DNA of 64,000 nt from Vibrio atypicus (GTDB lineage: Bacteria; Pseudomonadota; Gammaproteobacteria; Enterobacterales; Vibrionaceae), in NCBI RefSeq assembly GCF_009811315.1, contig NZ_BLID01000014.1:31579-95578 (forward strand), in the 5' to 3' direction. The notes under the pieces are model-generated. The model ran no database searches. It saw only the letters and a list, made by a program, of their open reading frames with translations, and was not told the DNA's origin. Both the position numbers and the translations under genes were made by a program. Below are positions 8,521 to 18,900 of this stretch, one piece after another. Position 1 is the stretch's first letter; every line of letters begins with the position of its first letter.

Positions 8521-8907
8521 ATGTTAAAACTGTCATCAATATTCTTTGCTGCGCTGCTCTTAACGGGTTGCGCGGCAGGTCTTGGCGAAGATTATAGCTG
8601 CACAAAAGTTGGCGGCGTACCAGGTTGTACCAACATGGACGACGTCCGGCGAAATATCGCTCTCTACGCCGCTTCAGGAAACCAAACGTCGGTTGAGCAA
8701 GCTCACCGCGTACCCACAGACTTTATGACCTTACCGAGACGTACACGACAAGGTGAGCCGACCCGCACCGACGATGTAGTGAAAAAGGTCACCGTCTTCC
8801 CTTTTATTGATAAAAGCGGTCATTACGTAGATACCACCGATATCTACATCATCCTCGATGACAGCCGTTGGACAGGTCGCCCAGTACGCACCATTTGGAA
8901 GGACTGA
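8521..8907 (+). CDS. traV: TraV, F-type T4SS lipoprotein
   Basis: 128 residues. The lipobox LLTGC puts the lipidated cysteine at position 17. Then follow GLGEDYSC and the paired-cysteine segment VGGVPGC typical of TraV. It anchors the core complex in the outer membrane. It lies between traB and traC as in F, and is somewhat shorter than F TraV. Confidence 0.9.
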   Translation: MLKLSSIFFAALLLTGCAAGLGEDYSCTKVGGVPGCTNMDDVRRNIALYAASGNQTSVEQAHRVPTDFMTLPRRTRQGEPTRTDDVVKKVTVFPFIDKSGHYVDTTDIYIILDDSRWTGRPVRTIWKD

Positions 8908-8909
8908 CT

Positions 8910-11504
8910 ATGTTCATGAATTTCTTTTCAAAGCCCAAACCAGGTACGTTAGGGGCGTTTTATCAAGACGTCAAAAAGCATCAAAATCACTTCCATCATG
9001 AGCTCCCTTATCGGACCTTCGACAATGACACCAAGATTTTCCTCAATCAAGCATCCCATGGTATTGGTTTTAAACTCAACGTCTTAGGCGGCGCTAACGA
9101 TGAGCTCATTCACTCTCTCAATAAATTAGTGTGTGAGTTTCCGCAAGGGGATAAATGGGATTACCAACTGTCGCTGTTTGGCCACAACAAAGTGGCGCAT
9201 TACATTGAAGCCAATCAGGCGCTCATGAGTAAGCGTGGGGGTATTTGTGAAACCCTCGCCGTTAAGGAGGCGCAATACGCGCAACTTGCCGCCACACAAG
9301 GATTTTTCCACAAACAACGACATCATTTTGATCTGCGTGACTATGAAGCGTACTTCTTTGTCTCCACCACAACCAAAGACGACGAAGCGCTGTGCGACTT
9401 ACGCGCAACCATTGAAACGGCCTTCAGCCAACTTGGTATTGACACTCAAAGACTCACCCCAGAGGGACTGATCACCTTTACTGGCGACTTATTAAACTTT
9501 GATTCGATGCAAGATCGTCCTATCGAGCGCACCTACAACCGCTATGATCCCATTAATCAACAGGTGATGTCGAGCGATACCGAGCTGCTTATTCGTCGTG
9601 ATCATGTTGCCACTCGTCATACCAATCATTTTGGCTCTGAAACAAAAGGCCGCACCGTCTGTATGGGACTGGCTCGAACCCCAAGCGACTTTCGACTCTA
9701 CGCGTTACCTGAGTGCTTTGCATCAATCCGCAATATCGCCCGGCATGTCACGTGTCCTCACGTCCTGACTTTAAACTTTCGACAAGAAGTGACGGGAAAC
9801 TTTGAGCATGACAATAACCGCAAGATCTCAGATCTCACCAAAACAGTTGGATCGTCGCTGTCCATGATCATGCCAACGGCCAAAGATGAACTGGAAGAGC
9901 GGAAAGGATTGCAAAAAGGGCTCAGCGACAAAGAGTTTACCATTAGCTCAATGGTGCTCAATTTAACCCTGTTTACCAATCAAGCCCATCAGCGTCGTGA
10001 CGTTCAGGCCGCCAAAGAAGCATTTTCGGCAACAGGCCTTGATATCCGCCCTCAAATCATGCTGCAAACACAAAGCCTATTGACGGCTCTGCCCTTTACC
10101 ATGAGCGAAGGGTTATGGCGAGATTGTGGTGTCGCAGGCAAAGTACGCTCGATGAAAAGCTCTAATTTCGTCAACTTCTTTCCTATTGTGTTGGATGTCA
10201 AACGCATGACTGGAGGCTTGTTGCTACCAACCATGCGAGGCCAACTTTCGTTTTTTGACCCCTTCAACTGTGGTAGTGACAATAAGAATATCGCGTTAAC
10301 AGGCGGATCGGGCGCAGGTAAGAGCTTCTTCGTGCAAAGCATGGCTAAGTCGGTTTATGCGTATGGGGGTAAATGTTGGATACTAGACAAGGGTGCCAGT
10401 TACAAAAAGCTCACGCTTATGCTCGGTGGCTCCTACCTCGATCACCGAAACATCTACCTCAATCCATTCACGCACCTTGGTAAAGTGATGGACAGCGCAT
10501 CACGCGCCAAAGAAACCCTGCAATTTGTCAACGACGATGGACAACATGAAAACGTCGATCCCATCAAAGAAGCACTCAGTAACATTACCGCGCTGTTTGC
10601 CACTATCGCTTCGCCTTATCAAGAGCTAGAAAGCTACCAAATGGCGGTACTTGGCGATGCCATCATTCGCGCCTGGGAGCGAAAACACACCAAAACCTTG
10701 GTGGACGATGTTCAAACGGCCTTGTTCGAACTGTCAAAAGAGTACAATGACGATCGTCGTATCCACGATATTGCTGTCCAGTTGAATAAATATTGCAGCA
10801 ACGGCATTTACGGCGACACCTTCAATAAACCGTCGATGCTCGATCCAAACATCGACATCACCACTTTAGAGCTCGATGGCTTCAATGAAGACGTTCTGCG
10901 TCCGGTCATTTTTGCTCTAATTGTCTCTATCAACCAACAAATGTACCTGTCTGGCTCTCGCTCGACGCCTAAGATGTGCATCATTGAAGAAGCTTGGAGC
11001 TTAATGAGTGGCGCTAACGCTCAGACTCGAACCTTTATTAATACCGGTTATCGCACCGCGCGTAAGTTCGGCGGCTCATTTTGCACCGTTACACAAGGCA
11101 TTATTGATTTCTTCGCGAATGAAGAAGCGCGGGCAAGCTACGACAACAGCGATATTCATATGGTACTTCGACAAGGTGACGGCTTCGATAAGTTCTTAAC
11201 CGACAATCCTAAAGCGTTCAGTGAGATAGAAGAGCGTATCATTAAAAGCTTTCCGCGAGCCAGTGACGCAGGTTACAGCTGTGTTCGCATCAAAGCCGGG
11301 GGGCACATCTCGTACCACCGCATGTTCTCCGACCCTTTTTCCCGCGCCTGTTTAAGCACAGAACCTCATGAATTTGAGTTCTGTGAAAACCTGATGAACA
11401 AAGGCATGCCACTCATGGAGGCCATTAACGCCACTGCAGAACATTTTTACGGTAAGGAAATTGCTGAATTTGAACACGCGCTCAAAGCTAAGGAGGCCGC
11501 ATGA
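8910..11504 (+). CDS. traC: TraC, F-type T4SS assembly ATPase (VirB4-like)
   Basis: 864 residues from ATG 8910, chosen because GGAAGGA lies 7 bases upstream; an in-frame upstream start at 8868 would overlap traV. Walker A GGSGAGKS is near residue 465 and Walker B CIIEEAW near residue 690. F TraC is of similar length. It powers pilus assembly at the inner membrane. Its stop overlaps trbI by 4 bases. Confidence 0.95.
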   Translation: MFMNFFSKPKPGTLGAFYQDVKKHQNHFHHELPYRTFDNDTKIFLNQASHGIGFKLNVLGGANDELIHSLNKLVCEFPQGDKWDYQLSLFGHNKVAHYIEANQALMSKRGGICETLAVKEAQYAQLAATQGFFHKQRHHFDLRDYEAYFFVSTTTKDDEALCDLRATIETAFSQLGIDTQRLTPEGLITFTGDLLNFDSMQDRPIERTYNRYDPINQQVMSSDTELLIRRDHVATRHTNHFGSETKGRTVCMGLARTPSDFRLYALPECFASIRNIARHVTCPHVLTLNFRQEVTGNFEHDNNRKISDLTKTVGSSLSMIMPTAKDELEERKGLQKGLSDKEFTISSMVLNLTLFTNQAHQRRDVQAAKEAFSATGLDIRPQIMLQTQSLLTALPFTMSEGLWRDCGVAGKVRSMKSSNFVNFFPIVLDVKRMTGGLLLPTMRGQLSFFDPFNCGSDNKNIALTGGSGAGKSFFVQSMAKSVYAYGGKCWILDKGASYKKLTLMLGGSYLDHRNIYLNPFTHLGKVMDSASRAKETLQFVNDDGQHENVDPIKEALSNITALFATIASPYQELESYQMAVLGDAIIRAWERKHTKTLVDDVQTALFELSKEYNDDRRIHDIAVQLNKYCSNGIYGDTFNKPSMLDPNIDITTLELDGFNEDVLRPVIFALIVSINQQMYLSGSRSTPKMCIIEEAWSLMSGANAQTRTFINTGYRTARKFGGSFCTVTQGIIDFFANEEARASYDNSDIHMVLRQGDGFDKFLTDNPKAFSEIEERIIKSFPRASDAGYSCVRIKAGGHISYHRMFSDPFSRACLSTEPHEFEFCENLMNKGMPLMEAINATAEHFYGKEIAEFEHALKAKEAA

Positions 11505-11848
11505 AGCATTCATTATCCATAACTGCGATGGTGTTGAGTATCAGCGCTCTTTCGACGCTAGTAACGCATACTGTTATCGAGCCTTCTCCCCCCCCAACCT
11601 TTGTCAGTGTTGACGTGAAAAGCACCCTCAATGCCTACCATCAGGAGCTCATAAAAAAAGAGATGAGCCTTGAAGAGCAAACCAAGCGCTTAACGCTGTT
11701 TGCCGACATTATGCACGAAGAAATCGACGCGTATAACGCACAGCACAACACCATTGCGTTAGTCAGTGCGGCTGTCGTGGGTGGGGCCGTGGATATCACC
11801 CCTCAAATCCAACGGTCAATCATCTCCCGCTATCAAGACAAGGAGTGA
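11501..11848 (+). CDS. trbI: TrbI, F-type conjugation protein
   Basis: 115 residues, with an N-terminal membrane segment and a coiled-coil stretch (about 50-75, KKEMSLEEQTKRL). In F, trbI lies between traC and traW and affects pilus outgrowth; position, size and layout all agree. The overlap with traC (ATGA) suggests coupling. Confidence 0.8.
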   Translation: MKHSLSITAMVLSISALSTLVTHTVIEPSPPPTFVSVDVKSTLNAYHQELIKKEMSLEEQTKRLTLFADIMHEEIDAYNAQHNTIALVSAAVVGGAVDITPQIQRSIISRYQDKE

Positions 11849-11850
11849 CT

Positions 11851-12525
11851 ATGAAAAAAATGACGGCGCTCGCCCTTTGGGGCGTAGCGCTCTTATTTCA
11901 GCCCCATGCTGAGGCGAAAGATTTAGGTCGTATCGGGGCGATCTTCCCTATCGGTGAAATCGATATGCTGGTTTGGATAGAGCAACGTTTAAAGGGGTTT
12001 GAACAATCGGGCCAACTGGCAGATATGCAACAAGAGTTTATCGAAAAAGTGGCAGAGAATGTTGAAACCCCACCGCCGCTCTCGCTCACCACAACGACAG
12101 CCCCCGATACGTTTTTGGTTGATCCCAGTTTAACGCTAGCTAAGGACTTAACCGATGCCAACGGTCAGGTCTTTGCGAAAGCAGGGACACGCATTAATCC
12201 CTTCGATACCACCACTTGGCCAGAGCACAGTCGTCCCCCGAACCAATTTGAGTACTCCCATGTATTGGTCTTCTTTGATGCAAGGGACGAGCAGCAATTG
12301 GCCTTTGCTCAGACCTTTCAATCCAAGAAACCCATCAAATGGATACTGACAGGAGGTAGCCCCAATCAAGCCTCAGAGCATCTCAACAGTCGCATTTACT
12401 TTGACCAACAAGGAGATTTATCCCAAAAGATGCACATCAAAGCCGTACCAAGCTTGGTTGAGCAATCGGGTATTCACTGGAAAGTGACGGAATTTGATGT
12501 CAGCCATGAGGTTTTCAAGCCATGA
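11851..12525 (+). CDS. traW: TraW, F-type pilus assembly protein
   Basis: 224 residues from ATG 11851 (AAGGAG at 11840-11845 supports it over the GTG at 11845). A signal peptide ends near AEA. The mature start KDLGRIGAIFPIGEIDML is the family hallmark. TraW is periplasmic and works with TraU and TrbC in pilus assembly. The stop overlaps the traU start. Confidence 0.92.
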   Translation: MKKMTALALWGVALLFQPHAEAKDLGRIGAIFPIGEIDMLVWIEQRLKGFEQSGQLADMQQEFIEKVAENVETPPPLSLTTTTAPDTFLVDPSLTLAKDLTDANGQVFAKAGTRINPFDTTTWPEHSRPPNQFEYSHVLVFFDARDEQQLAFAQTFQSKKPIKWILTGGSPNQASEHLNSRIYFDQQGDLSQKMHIKAVPSLVEQSGIHWKVTEFDVSHEVFKP

Positions 12526-13529
12526 ACCATAGAATCAGCCTAGTTTTAGTCACGATAGTGACGTTAGCCATTAGCCCTATAACGCGGGCCAATGCGACTT
12601 GCTCTGGCCACTTTATCAACCCAATCAGTGATATTTGTTGGAGCTGCATGTTTCCGATGACCGTGGGCTCAGTGCCTATCATTCCATCGAACTACCCCGA
12701 CACACGTAATCCCTCTATGCCCATCTCCTATTGCCCCAAGCCACCGCCCATTTTTGTGCAAATCGGCCTTAATATTGGCTATTGGGAGCCTTATGCACTC
12801 ACCGATGTCACGCGAGTCCCATACTGCATGGTCAACATGGGAATGGAGTTAAGCGGTGCGAACAAGCAACGAATAGGAGGGCGCACCACCGCGAGAGAGT
12901 CTGGCAGCAGTGACGGCGGATTTTATCATGCTCATTGGTACAAGTACCCGATCATTTACTGGCTCCAGTTAATGCAATCAACGGCCTGTATGGCCACCGA
13001 CGCCTTTGACATTGCCTATCTGACAGAGCTTGATCCGCTTTGGGATGATGATGAACTGTCGTTCATCATAAACCCTGAAGCCATTTTATTTGGTAACCCC
13101 ATCGCGCAACTCGCCTGCATTCCCGAAGCGATAGCGACCACCACGAACTCAGTCTTGCCTTTTGATGCTTTATTTTGGTGTTTAGGCTCTCAAGGCAGTG
13201 CTTATCCTTTAACAGGCAATACCAACTATCGGGATACGCCAGTCCAGGCAGGCACACTCATCATGGAGAGGTTGAATTACAAATTGCACAGACAAGGTAT
13301 CGTCTGGGAAACGAGTGGCGAAGATGGCGCGATTTGTTATCAGTACCCAACGCCTATTTTACCCAAATCTCGTTACCGCTATCAGATGAGCGCCCCTATT
13401 CCCGATGCAGGATGGTGCCACCCTTACACCACCACCACCGCGATATGGGAGATGGGACACGATAACCCGACTACGGGCGATAACTTTGGTTATGTCCAAT
13501 GGCGCAAGCGTAACTGCGTCTTTTTATAG
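12522..13529 (+). CDS. traU: TraU, F-type periplasmic DNA-transfer protein
   Basis: 335 residues, with a signal peptide ending near ANA and many cysteines (CSGHFINPISDICWSCMFP), the usual TraU start. TraU is needed for DNA transfer and mating-pair formation. The length matches F TraU. Confidence 0.95.
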   Translation: MNHRISLVLVTIVTLAISPITRANATCSGHFINPISDICWSCMFPMTVGSVPIIPSNYPDTRNPSMPISYCPKPPPIFVQIGLNIGYWEPYALTDVTRVPYCMVNMGMELSGANKQRIGGRTTARESGSSDGGFYHAHWYKYPIIYWLQLMQSTACMATDAFDIAYLTELDPLWDDDELSFIINPEAILFGNPIAQLACIPEAIATTTNSVLPFDALFWCLGSQGSAYPLTGNTNYRDTPVQAGTLIMERLNYKLHRQGIVWETSGEDGAICYQYPTPILPKSRYRYQMSAPIPDAGWCHPYTTTTAIWEMGHDNPTTGDNFGYVQWRKRNCVFL

Positions 13530-13578
13530 TAAGAACCCACTTACCCTCTCGCTTACTCGAGCAATTTAAGGAAAGGCC

Positions 13579-14286
13579 ATGATATACATCCGATCATGTT
13601 TAATCGGGGTGCTGACCCTGTTTTATAGTCATTTTACTCTGGCTAACATCGGTTACACTCCAGACGAACTCAAAGCCCTCGCGAAGCTCGAACAACAAAT
13701 CGCTTCACAAGCGCCCTCTCTACAGACTCAACAAGACATAGAAACACAGCAGCAAACCAGTACCCAGTTTATTGATCATGCTAGGCAGCAAGCGATACAG
13801 TGGCAGGAGAAGCTCACCCCAAGCTCGCTACGAGGAATTACCAATATTCCCACACCGACCGAAAACCCAAATGCAGCCCCTACGGGTGTCATGGTGTTCG
13901 TCTCTCTGACCATGCCGGAAAGCAGCCTCAAAGCCTTATTGAAGCAAAGCGAGGTTTGGCAAGTGCCTTTGGTTATTCGAGGCGTGTTACCTTACGGCTT
14001 TACGGCCACGGCTAACACCATTCAATCCCTCCTACAAACAAACGAAAAAAAACCGATTAACAGCGGATTCGCTATTAGTCCTGAGTGGTTTCAAACCTTC
14101 AACATTCAAGAAGTACCCACGTTCGTTGCGGTAAAACCTGGGCGCTGTTTACCCAAGCAAGCCTGTAGTGAAAGTGATTACGACATCGTAAAAGGCAACG
14201 TATCTCTACCTGACGCATTAGAGCACCTTGCGAAGGGAGATAATCCTGATGTGGTTCGCCAAGTGCTCCAAAGGAGAAAACAATGA
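13579..14286 (+). CDS. trbC: TrbC, F-type pilin assembly protein
   Basis: 235 residues, with a signal peptide ending near LAN, a helical region, then a thioredoxin-fold domain (GVMVFVSLTMPESSLKALL... VPLVIRG) as in F-type TrbC. It is periplasmic and works with TraW. The order traU-trbC-traN is that of F. The stop overlaps the traN start. Confidence 0.9.
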   Translation: MIYIRSCLIGVLTLFYSHFTLANIGYTPDELKALAKLEQQIASQAPSLQTQQDIETQQQTSTQFIDHARQQAIQWQEKLTPSSLRGITNIPTPTENPNAAPTGVMVFVSLTMPESSLKALLKQSEVWQVPLVIRGVLPYGFTATANTIQSLLQTNEKKPINSGFAISPEWFQTFNIQEVPTFVAVKPGRCLPKQACSESDYDIVKGNVSLPDALEHLAKGDNPDVVRQVLQRRKQ

Positions 14287-16019
14287 AAGCCGTCATCGCC
14301 GTGTGTTTATCGTGGCTTCTCACTGCTCATGCCATGGCCTCCAACCTCACTATTGCAGAGCAAGAAAAGCAGTATCAAGATAACCTAGGTTGGGCGCAAA
14401 GCGCTCAACAAGGTATTACCACTAAGGCCAATGGCAATCTGAATATCGCAGATTATTGTGATGATGCTGAGTGTGTTCACCAAGTGAATAATCCGCCACA
14501 AAAAGGACTCAATGACAGCGCCATCAATAACCAAAAAACCGCTGAGTACGTTTCCAACGACACTGCAGGAGCCATACAGGATAACTTTAATGAAGGCGGA
14601 CCAAACGTAAAGTCCGATCCCACATACCAATATGCCCTACTTGGCCAGGAAAATGCGTATGAAATTACCCACGGCATCTCTAACGCCTATGTGGATTGTG
14701 AGAGTGGAACTCAATGTGTCATCGAGCACACGCCAAGACAGTGTAACGCCCCCACTGACGCCCTAGTGCCGTGTGACAAAGTCCCCACAGCCACCGCCCA
14801 AATTGGTGAGGTCACATACACTTGCCCAGACGGGTGGGCGAAAGAAGGAATGGTATGTAAGAAAACTCTCAAGCAGTGTCGATACCACAAAGACCGTGAT
14901 TTTGTTCGTCAGACAACGGGCTCCTTTAGATGCAAGATTTTTGGCGAAACATGGAAGTGGAACAACTCAGATGTACGAAAAAAACCAGGCTACAGCCAAG
15001 GCTCGCACGTCTCATCAAGAAAAAGTGGAGAGTGTGAGCATCACCGATACCAAATCTGTGGTCCTGTAACCCAAACCCAGCCTGTTGTACTGACATGCAC
15101 TGAGGGTTATACCTTATCCGGTGGCAACTGCATCAAGAACACCTTTACATGGAGCACTAACTGCTCGCTCCTAACCACTTGCCAGCCCGTCAGTGAAACT
15201 TGCGTTGAAGGTCAAGAAACTCGCATCGTTAATGGCGTTCCGACCACTCTCGATTGCTGGAAATACCAAGTTAACCACCAATGCGATCTGCCGGATACGT
15301 GCACCAGCCTTGCCAGTGATTGTGAGACGATCTCAAGCAGTTGCAGCTTGATGCAAAATGGCGTCTGTGTAGAGCAAGAATTTCAAAAGGCATGCCCTCA
15401 AAAAAATTGCAGCACCACTAATTTGCAATGTCTCGGCACAACCTTCTGTCTCGATGGTGATTGTTATAACGGCACCCCCACGCAATCTCAGGACTTTAAT
15501 GAATCAGCATCTGGGTTAGCGGCGATATCAGAAGCCGCCGAAGGGTTAGGCGATCCTCCTTTAATTTTCACAGGCAAAGCCATGAAGTGCACTGATAAGG
15601 CGTTTGGCTTTGCCGATTGTTGTAAAGACAAAGGCTGGGGCGTTGGGATTGGTTTGGCGGAGTGCAGCAGCACAGAGCAAGCATTGGGCGAGGCCAAAGA
15701 GCACGGGTTAACCGTCTATCTTGGCTCGTATTGCGCGAGCAAAGTACTCGGAGCTTGTACCCGCAAGAAAAAAACTTATTGCGTGTTCGACAGTAAACTC
15801 GCACGCATCATTCAAAACCAGGGCGTTAAGGGGCAGTTGGGGCTGAGTATGGGCTCAGCTAAACGCCCAACTTGCAACGCGATTACCCCAGAGCAATTGC
15901 AAGAGATTAACTTTGAGCACATCGACTTTTCTGATTTCTATGAAGATATGCACGATAACACGAACCTTCCTTCCGCCACCGAAATCCAAAACCGCCTGCA
16001 AAGTGCGTATGGACAATAA
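14283..16019 (+). CDS. traN: TraN, F-type mating-pair stabilisation protein
   Basis: 578 residues, similar to F TraN. A signal peptide ends near AMA. It has a very high cysteine content with repeated C-x(n)-C blocks and the conserved C-terminal CCKDKGWG...LAECSSTEQ. TraN is an outer-membrane adhesin that recognises recipient surface proteins. The variable central part (about 150-330) probably sets recipient preference. Confidence 0.92.
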   Translation: MKAVIAVCLSWLLTAHAMASNLTIAEQEKQYQDNLGWAQSAQQGITTKANGNLNIADYCDDAECVHQVNNPPQKGLNDSAINNQKTAEYVSNDTAGAIQDNFNEGGPNVKSDPTYQYALLGQENAYEITHGISNAYVDCESGTQCVIEHTPRQCNAPTDALVPCDKVPTATAQIGEVTYTCPDGWAKEGMVCKKTLKQCRYHKDRDFVRQTTGSFRCKIFGETWKWNNSDVRKKPGYSQGSHVSSRKSGECEHHRYQICGPVTQTQPVVLTCTEGYTLSGGNCIKNTFTWSTNCSLLTTCQPVSETCVEGQETRIVNGVPTTLDCWKYQVNHQCDLPDTCTSLASDCETISSSCSLMQNGVCVEQEFQKACPQKNCSTTNLQCLGTTFCLDGDCYNGTPTQSQDFNESASGLAAISEAAEGLGDPPLIFTGKAMKCTDKAFGFADCCKDKGWGVGIGLAECSSTEQALGEAKEHGLTVYLGSYCASKVLGACTRKKKTYCVFDSKLARIIQNQGVKGQLGLSMGSAKRPTCNAITPEQLQEINFEHIDFSDFYEDMHDNTNLPSATEIQNRLQSAYGQ

Positions 16020-16041
16020 TCCGTACCTAAAGGAAACGATT

Positions 16042-16833
16042 ATGAAAAGCTTACACATGACAAAATCGGTCGGGTCATTGGTACTGTTTACCTGGGCGTT
16101 AACTTACGTCCACCTAACCTTTGCCAGCCCGACCACCCCAAAAGGCTGGAAATGGTATAACGAACTAAAAGCCTACCCAACGGCACCAAAGCCAGTGCCC
16201 ACATCGCTGCCCTCAAATACAAAAACCACCGTGATGAGCGCCACTCAGCAGATGCAGTGGTTTCATCAGGCTTATGAAGAAGTCAAAGCCGATGCCACCA
16301 TCAACCCTCAAGATGAAGAGAAATATCTCAAACTGATGCAGCTCAATCACTTTATCGGTGAAAAGACGGCCCAAACAGGTATGACGTTTAAAAAACTGCT
16401 TCTCAAGTATCCAGAGTACTCCTACGTCAAAGATCGCCCTGTGGAGCAAGCCGCGAGAAGTACCTATCACCAACAAGAGCGCCAAAAGAAAATCGACATG
16501 GTGGACAAAATGAAAAACGAGGGTTGGGGCTTTTTCTTTGTCTATGAAGGCGACGATCCGCTCACACAAAGTCTGGCTCCTTCAATGCAGCAATTTGCCG
16601 ATACGTACAATATTGAACTGCTCGGCGTCAGTAACGATGGTGTGTTCATCGACAACATTCGTCAAAATCGCCTCAATAATGACAAAGTTGTTGTGCCGTT
16701 TACCCCAGCCCTGCTCTTGGTCAATCCAACCACCTCAGAGTTTAAACCACTCGCTTACGGGTTTATTTCACAAAACGATTTGTTGGGACGATTCTATAAC
16801 GTCGCAACCAATTACCAATTTCCTGATTTTTAA
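16042..16833 (+). CDS. traF: TraF, F-type pilus assembly protein
   Basis: 263 residues from ATG 16042 with AAAGGAAA upstream; a longer frame starting inside traN is rejected. A signal peptide ends near TFA, then GWKWYNE, the usual TraF start. A thioredoxin-like C-terminal domain (GWGFFFVYEGDDPLTQ) has no cysteine at all, as expected for TraF, so it is not itself an oxidoreductase. Confidence 0.92.
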   Translation: MKSLHMTKSVGSLVLFTWALTYVHLTFASPTTPKGWKWYNELKAYPTAPKPVPTSLPSNTKTTVMSATQQMQWFHQAYEEVKADATINPQDEEKYLKLMQLNHFIGEKTAQTGMTFKKLLLKYPEYSYVKDRPVEQAARSTYHQQERQKKIDMVDKMKNEGWGFFFVYEGDDPLTQSLAPSMQQFADTYNIELLGVSNDGVFIDNIRQNRLNNDKVVVPFTPALLLVNPTTSEFKPLAYGFISQNDLLGRFYNVATNYQFPDF

Positions 16834-16863
16834 CCATCAACGACACACATAGGAAGAAAAACT

Positions 16864-17277
16864 ATGCTCAAACGTGCACTCTTTTTCCTTTTATTTATAA
16901 CCACTGCATCGTCAAGCTATGCTGCCATGCAAGACCAATATGCGATGGTCTTTATCTATCGCAGTGACTGCCCTTACTGCCATAAGTTTGCCCCTAAGTT
17001 CAAAACCTTTACTCAGCAAGCGCAACTACAAACTTACGTCTTCTCACTCGATAACCGACCGATCACAGAGTATCCCGTGCCTATTCCAGCCACACCAGAA
17101 ATCAGTCAATTGTTCTTTGAAAACCCAAGAAACATCACTGTGCCAGCGACGTTTTTAATCAACGTCAACAGCCGAAAGTTTGTCAAAGTATCGATTGGGG
17201 ATGTGACTTACGACGAACTAGAGCAAAGCGTCAGGGGCATATTGAGTGATAGAGCCCTACTGGAGGCAATGCAGTAA
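16864..17277 (+). CDS. trbB: TrbB, periplasmic disulfide isomerase of the transfer system
   Basis: 137 residues. A signal peptide ends near SYA and is followed by a thioredoxin fold with the active-site C36-P-Y-C39. TrbB helps fold the cysteine-rich TraN, TraU and TraH. It is shorter than F TrbB but has the same position relative to traF and traH. Confidence 0.88.
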   Translation: MLKRALFFLLFITTASSSYAAMQDQYAMVFIYRSDCPYCHKFAPKFKTFTQQAQLQTYVFSLDNRPITEYPVPIPATPEISQLFFENPRNITVPATFLINVNSRKFVKVSIGDVTYDELEQSVRGILSDRALLEAMQ

Positions 17278-17487
17278 CCCAATTACTTTGAGTAAAAAGC
17301 ACTGAGTAGGATCATGGCGATAAGAACAAACACAGCCAAGGGCACGCGTGGATCCTCTCCCCCACACTTCGCCCTATTTCATTAATAAACTCCACTCTTC
17401 CCTCGTAAAACCACATTAAGAGTCGAACGATGGTAACCCATTGAGCCGTCTCAAAGATACGTCCTCATCACATAAGGATATTTCAAC

Positions 17488-18897
17488 ATGCACGCATGGG
17501 AATCCACATTTTCTGTGGCAAAAGCACGCTGGCTATTGACCTGCCTCTCTTGGTCGTTGGTCTTCACGCATCCCGTCCACGCCACAGGGGTGAGCGGCTC
17601 ACTGGACAGTTTTTTCAACGGTTTGGGCTATCATACGAACGTGTCTAACCCAAACGCTTACAAAAGCCAAGGCGCTAGCTATTACAATGGGGGCTCGTTG
17701 TATGTTCGCTCCCCAATCAAGAGCGCCCAATTAGTCTCAGCCACTGTCCCATCTGTTAGTATGGGGTGTGGCGGTATTGATGCCTTTATGGGGGGGTTCA
17801 GTCACATCAATTCAGACCAACTGGTTCAGTTTGGCCAAGCGGTCGTCTCGAATGCGGTGCCATTTGCCGTCGATTTAGCTCTGCAAACCTGGGCGCCTCA
17901 AATCAAACAAATCCGAGACAACCTACAAAACATCGCCGATAAATGGCTCAACCAATCCATCAACTCATGTGAAACCGCGCAAGCTGCCGTGAGTGGCCTT
18001 GCGGGAGCGTTTGACAACCCACAAACGAAAAAGCACATCTGCGCCACTATGGGGACGCACAACAATGCTTTCTCGGATTGGGTCGCCGCGCAGCAAGAGT
18101 GTGGTGTAGGCGGTCAAGCGAATGCTCAACTGGCCAATGCGCGGAGCAACCCGGCGCTCGAAGACCTAACCCAAACAAATCACAACATCGTGTGGTCAGC
18201 CACGCTCAAAAACAGCTTTCTTTCTAGCGATACCGCGCTCGCGGAATTTCTCATGAGCTTATCGGGGACGTACATCTATGACGCCACTGGTCAGCCACGC
18301 TATTACGCAAGCTTGCTGGCCGACAACAATAACTTGGTTCAGGCGTTACTCGAAGGGGGTGAAGTGTCTTATTACCGATGTGATAACACAGACCGTAAGC
18401 ATTGTTTAAACCCAAGTCAGGCAACCTTAACGTTAGCCTCATCAAAAGGGCTTCAAGAGCGGATTCGAACCCTTTTGGAGCAGCTTTATACCGCGATTGC
18501 CAACGATAGCGCATTAACCAGCACCCAAAAGTCGTTTCTTGAGTACACCGAGACCCCGATACAAGCCATTTTCATCAGTGCGACACGCGCGAACCGTTAC
18601 CCAAACTTTGCCGCTTATTCACGACTCGTCGCCATTGAGTTACTTAACCGCTATTTGGCGAACATGCTGAACGTGGTGCAGAGCTCGCTGGCGAACACGC
18701 AAGTCAACCATGAAGACATTGCACTGATCACTCGCGATATCGACAGAGCGAAACGCTTCACCGATGGGTTGACCGACAAAGCGACCCAGCAACTGCTTGA
18801 GCAAGAGCAGCTTATTCAAGCGCATAAAAGCAATGACCAAAAAGCCTGGCAAAAACTCAACGAACAGCTCCAACAAAACTTAACTTTCGGGGAATAA
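17488..18897 (+). CDS. traH: TraH, F-type pilus assembly protein
   Basis: 469 residues, the normal length. A signal peptide ends near VHA. The start GVSGSLDSFFNGLGYHTNVSN and the segment VSMGCGGIDAFMGGFSHI are family signatures, with a C-terminal coiled coil. It is an outer-membrane-associated pilus assembly protein. The 210-base gap before it holds no convincing gene. Confidence 0.95.
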   Translation: MHAWESTFSVAKARWLLTCLSWSLVFTHPVHATGVSGSLDSFFNGLGYHTNVSNPNAYKSQGASYYNGGSLYVRSPIKSAQLVSATVPSVSMGCGGIDAFMGGFSHINSDQLVQFGQAVVSNAVPFAVDLALQTWAPQIKQIRDNLQNIADKWLNQSINSCETAQAAVSGLAGAFDNPQTKKHICATMGTHNNAFSDWVAAQQECGVGGQANAQLANARSNPALEDLTQTNHNIVWSATLKNSFLSSDTALAEFLMSLSGTYIYDATGQPRYYASLLADNNNLVQALLEGGEVSYYRCDNTDRKHCLNPSQATLTLASSKGLQERIRTLLEQLYTAIANDSALTSTQKSFLEYTETPIQAIFISATRANRYPNFAAYSRLVAIELLNRYLANMLNVVQSSLANTQVNHEDIALITRDIDRAKRFTDGLTDKATQQLLEQEQLIQAHKSNDQKAWQKLNEQLQQNLTFGE

Positions 18898-18900
18898 CTC

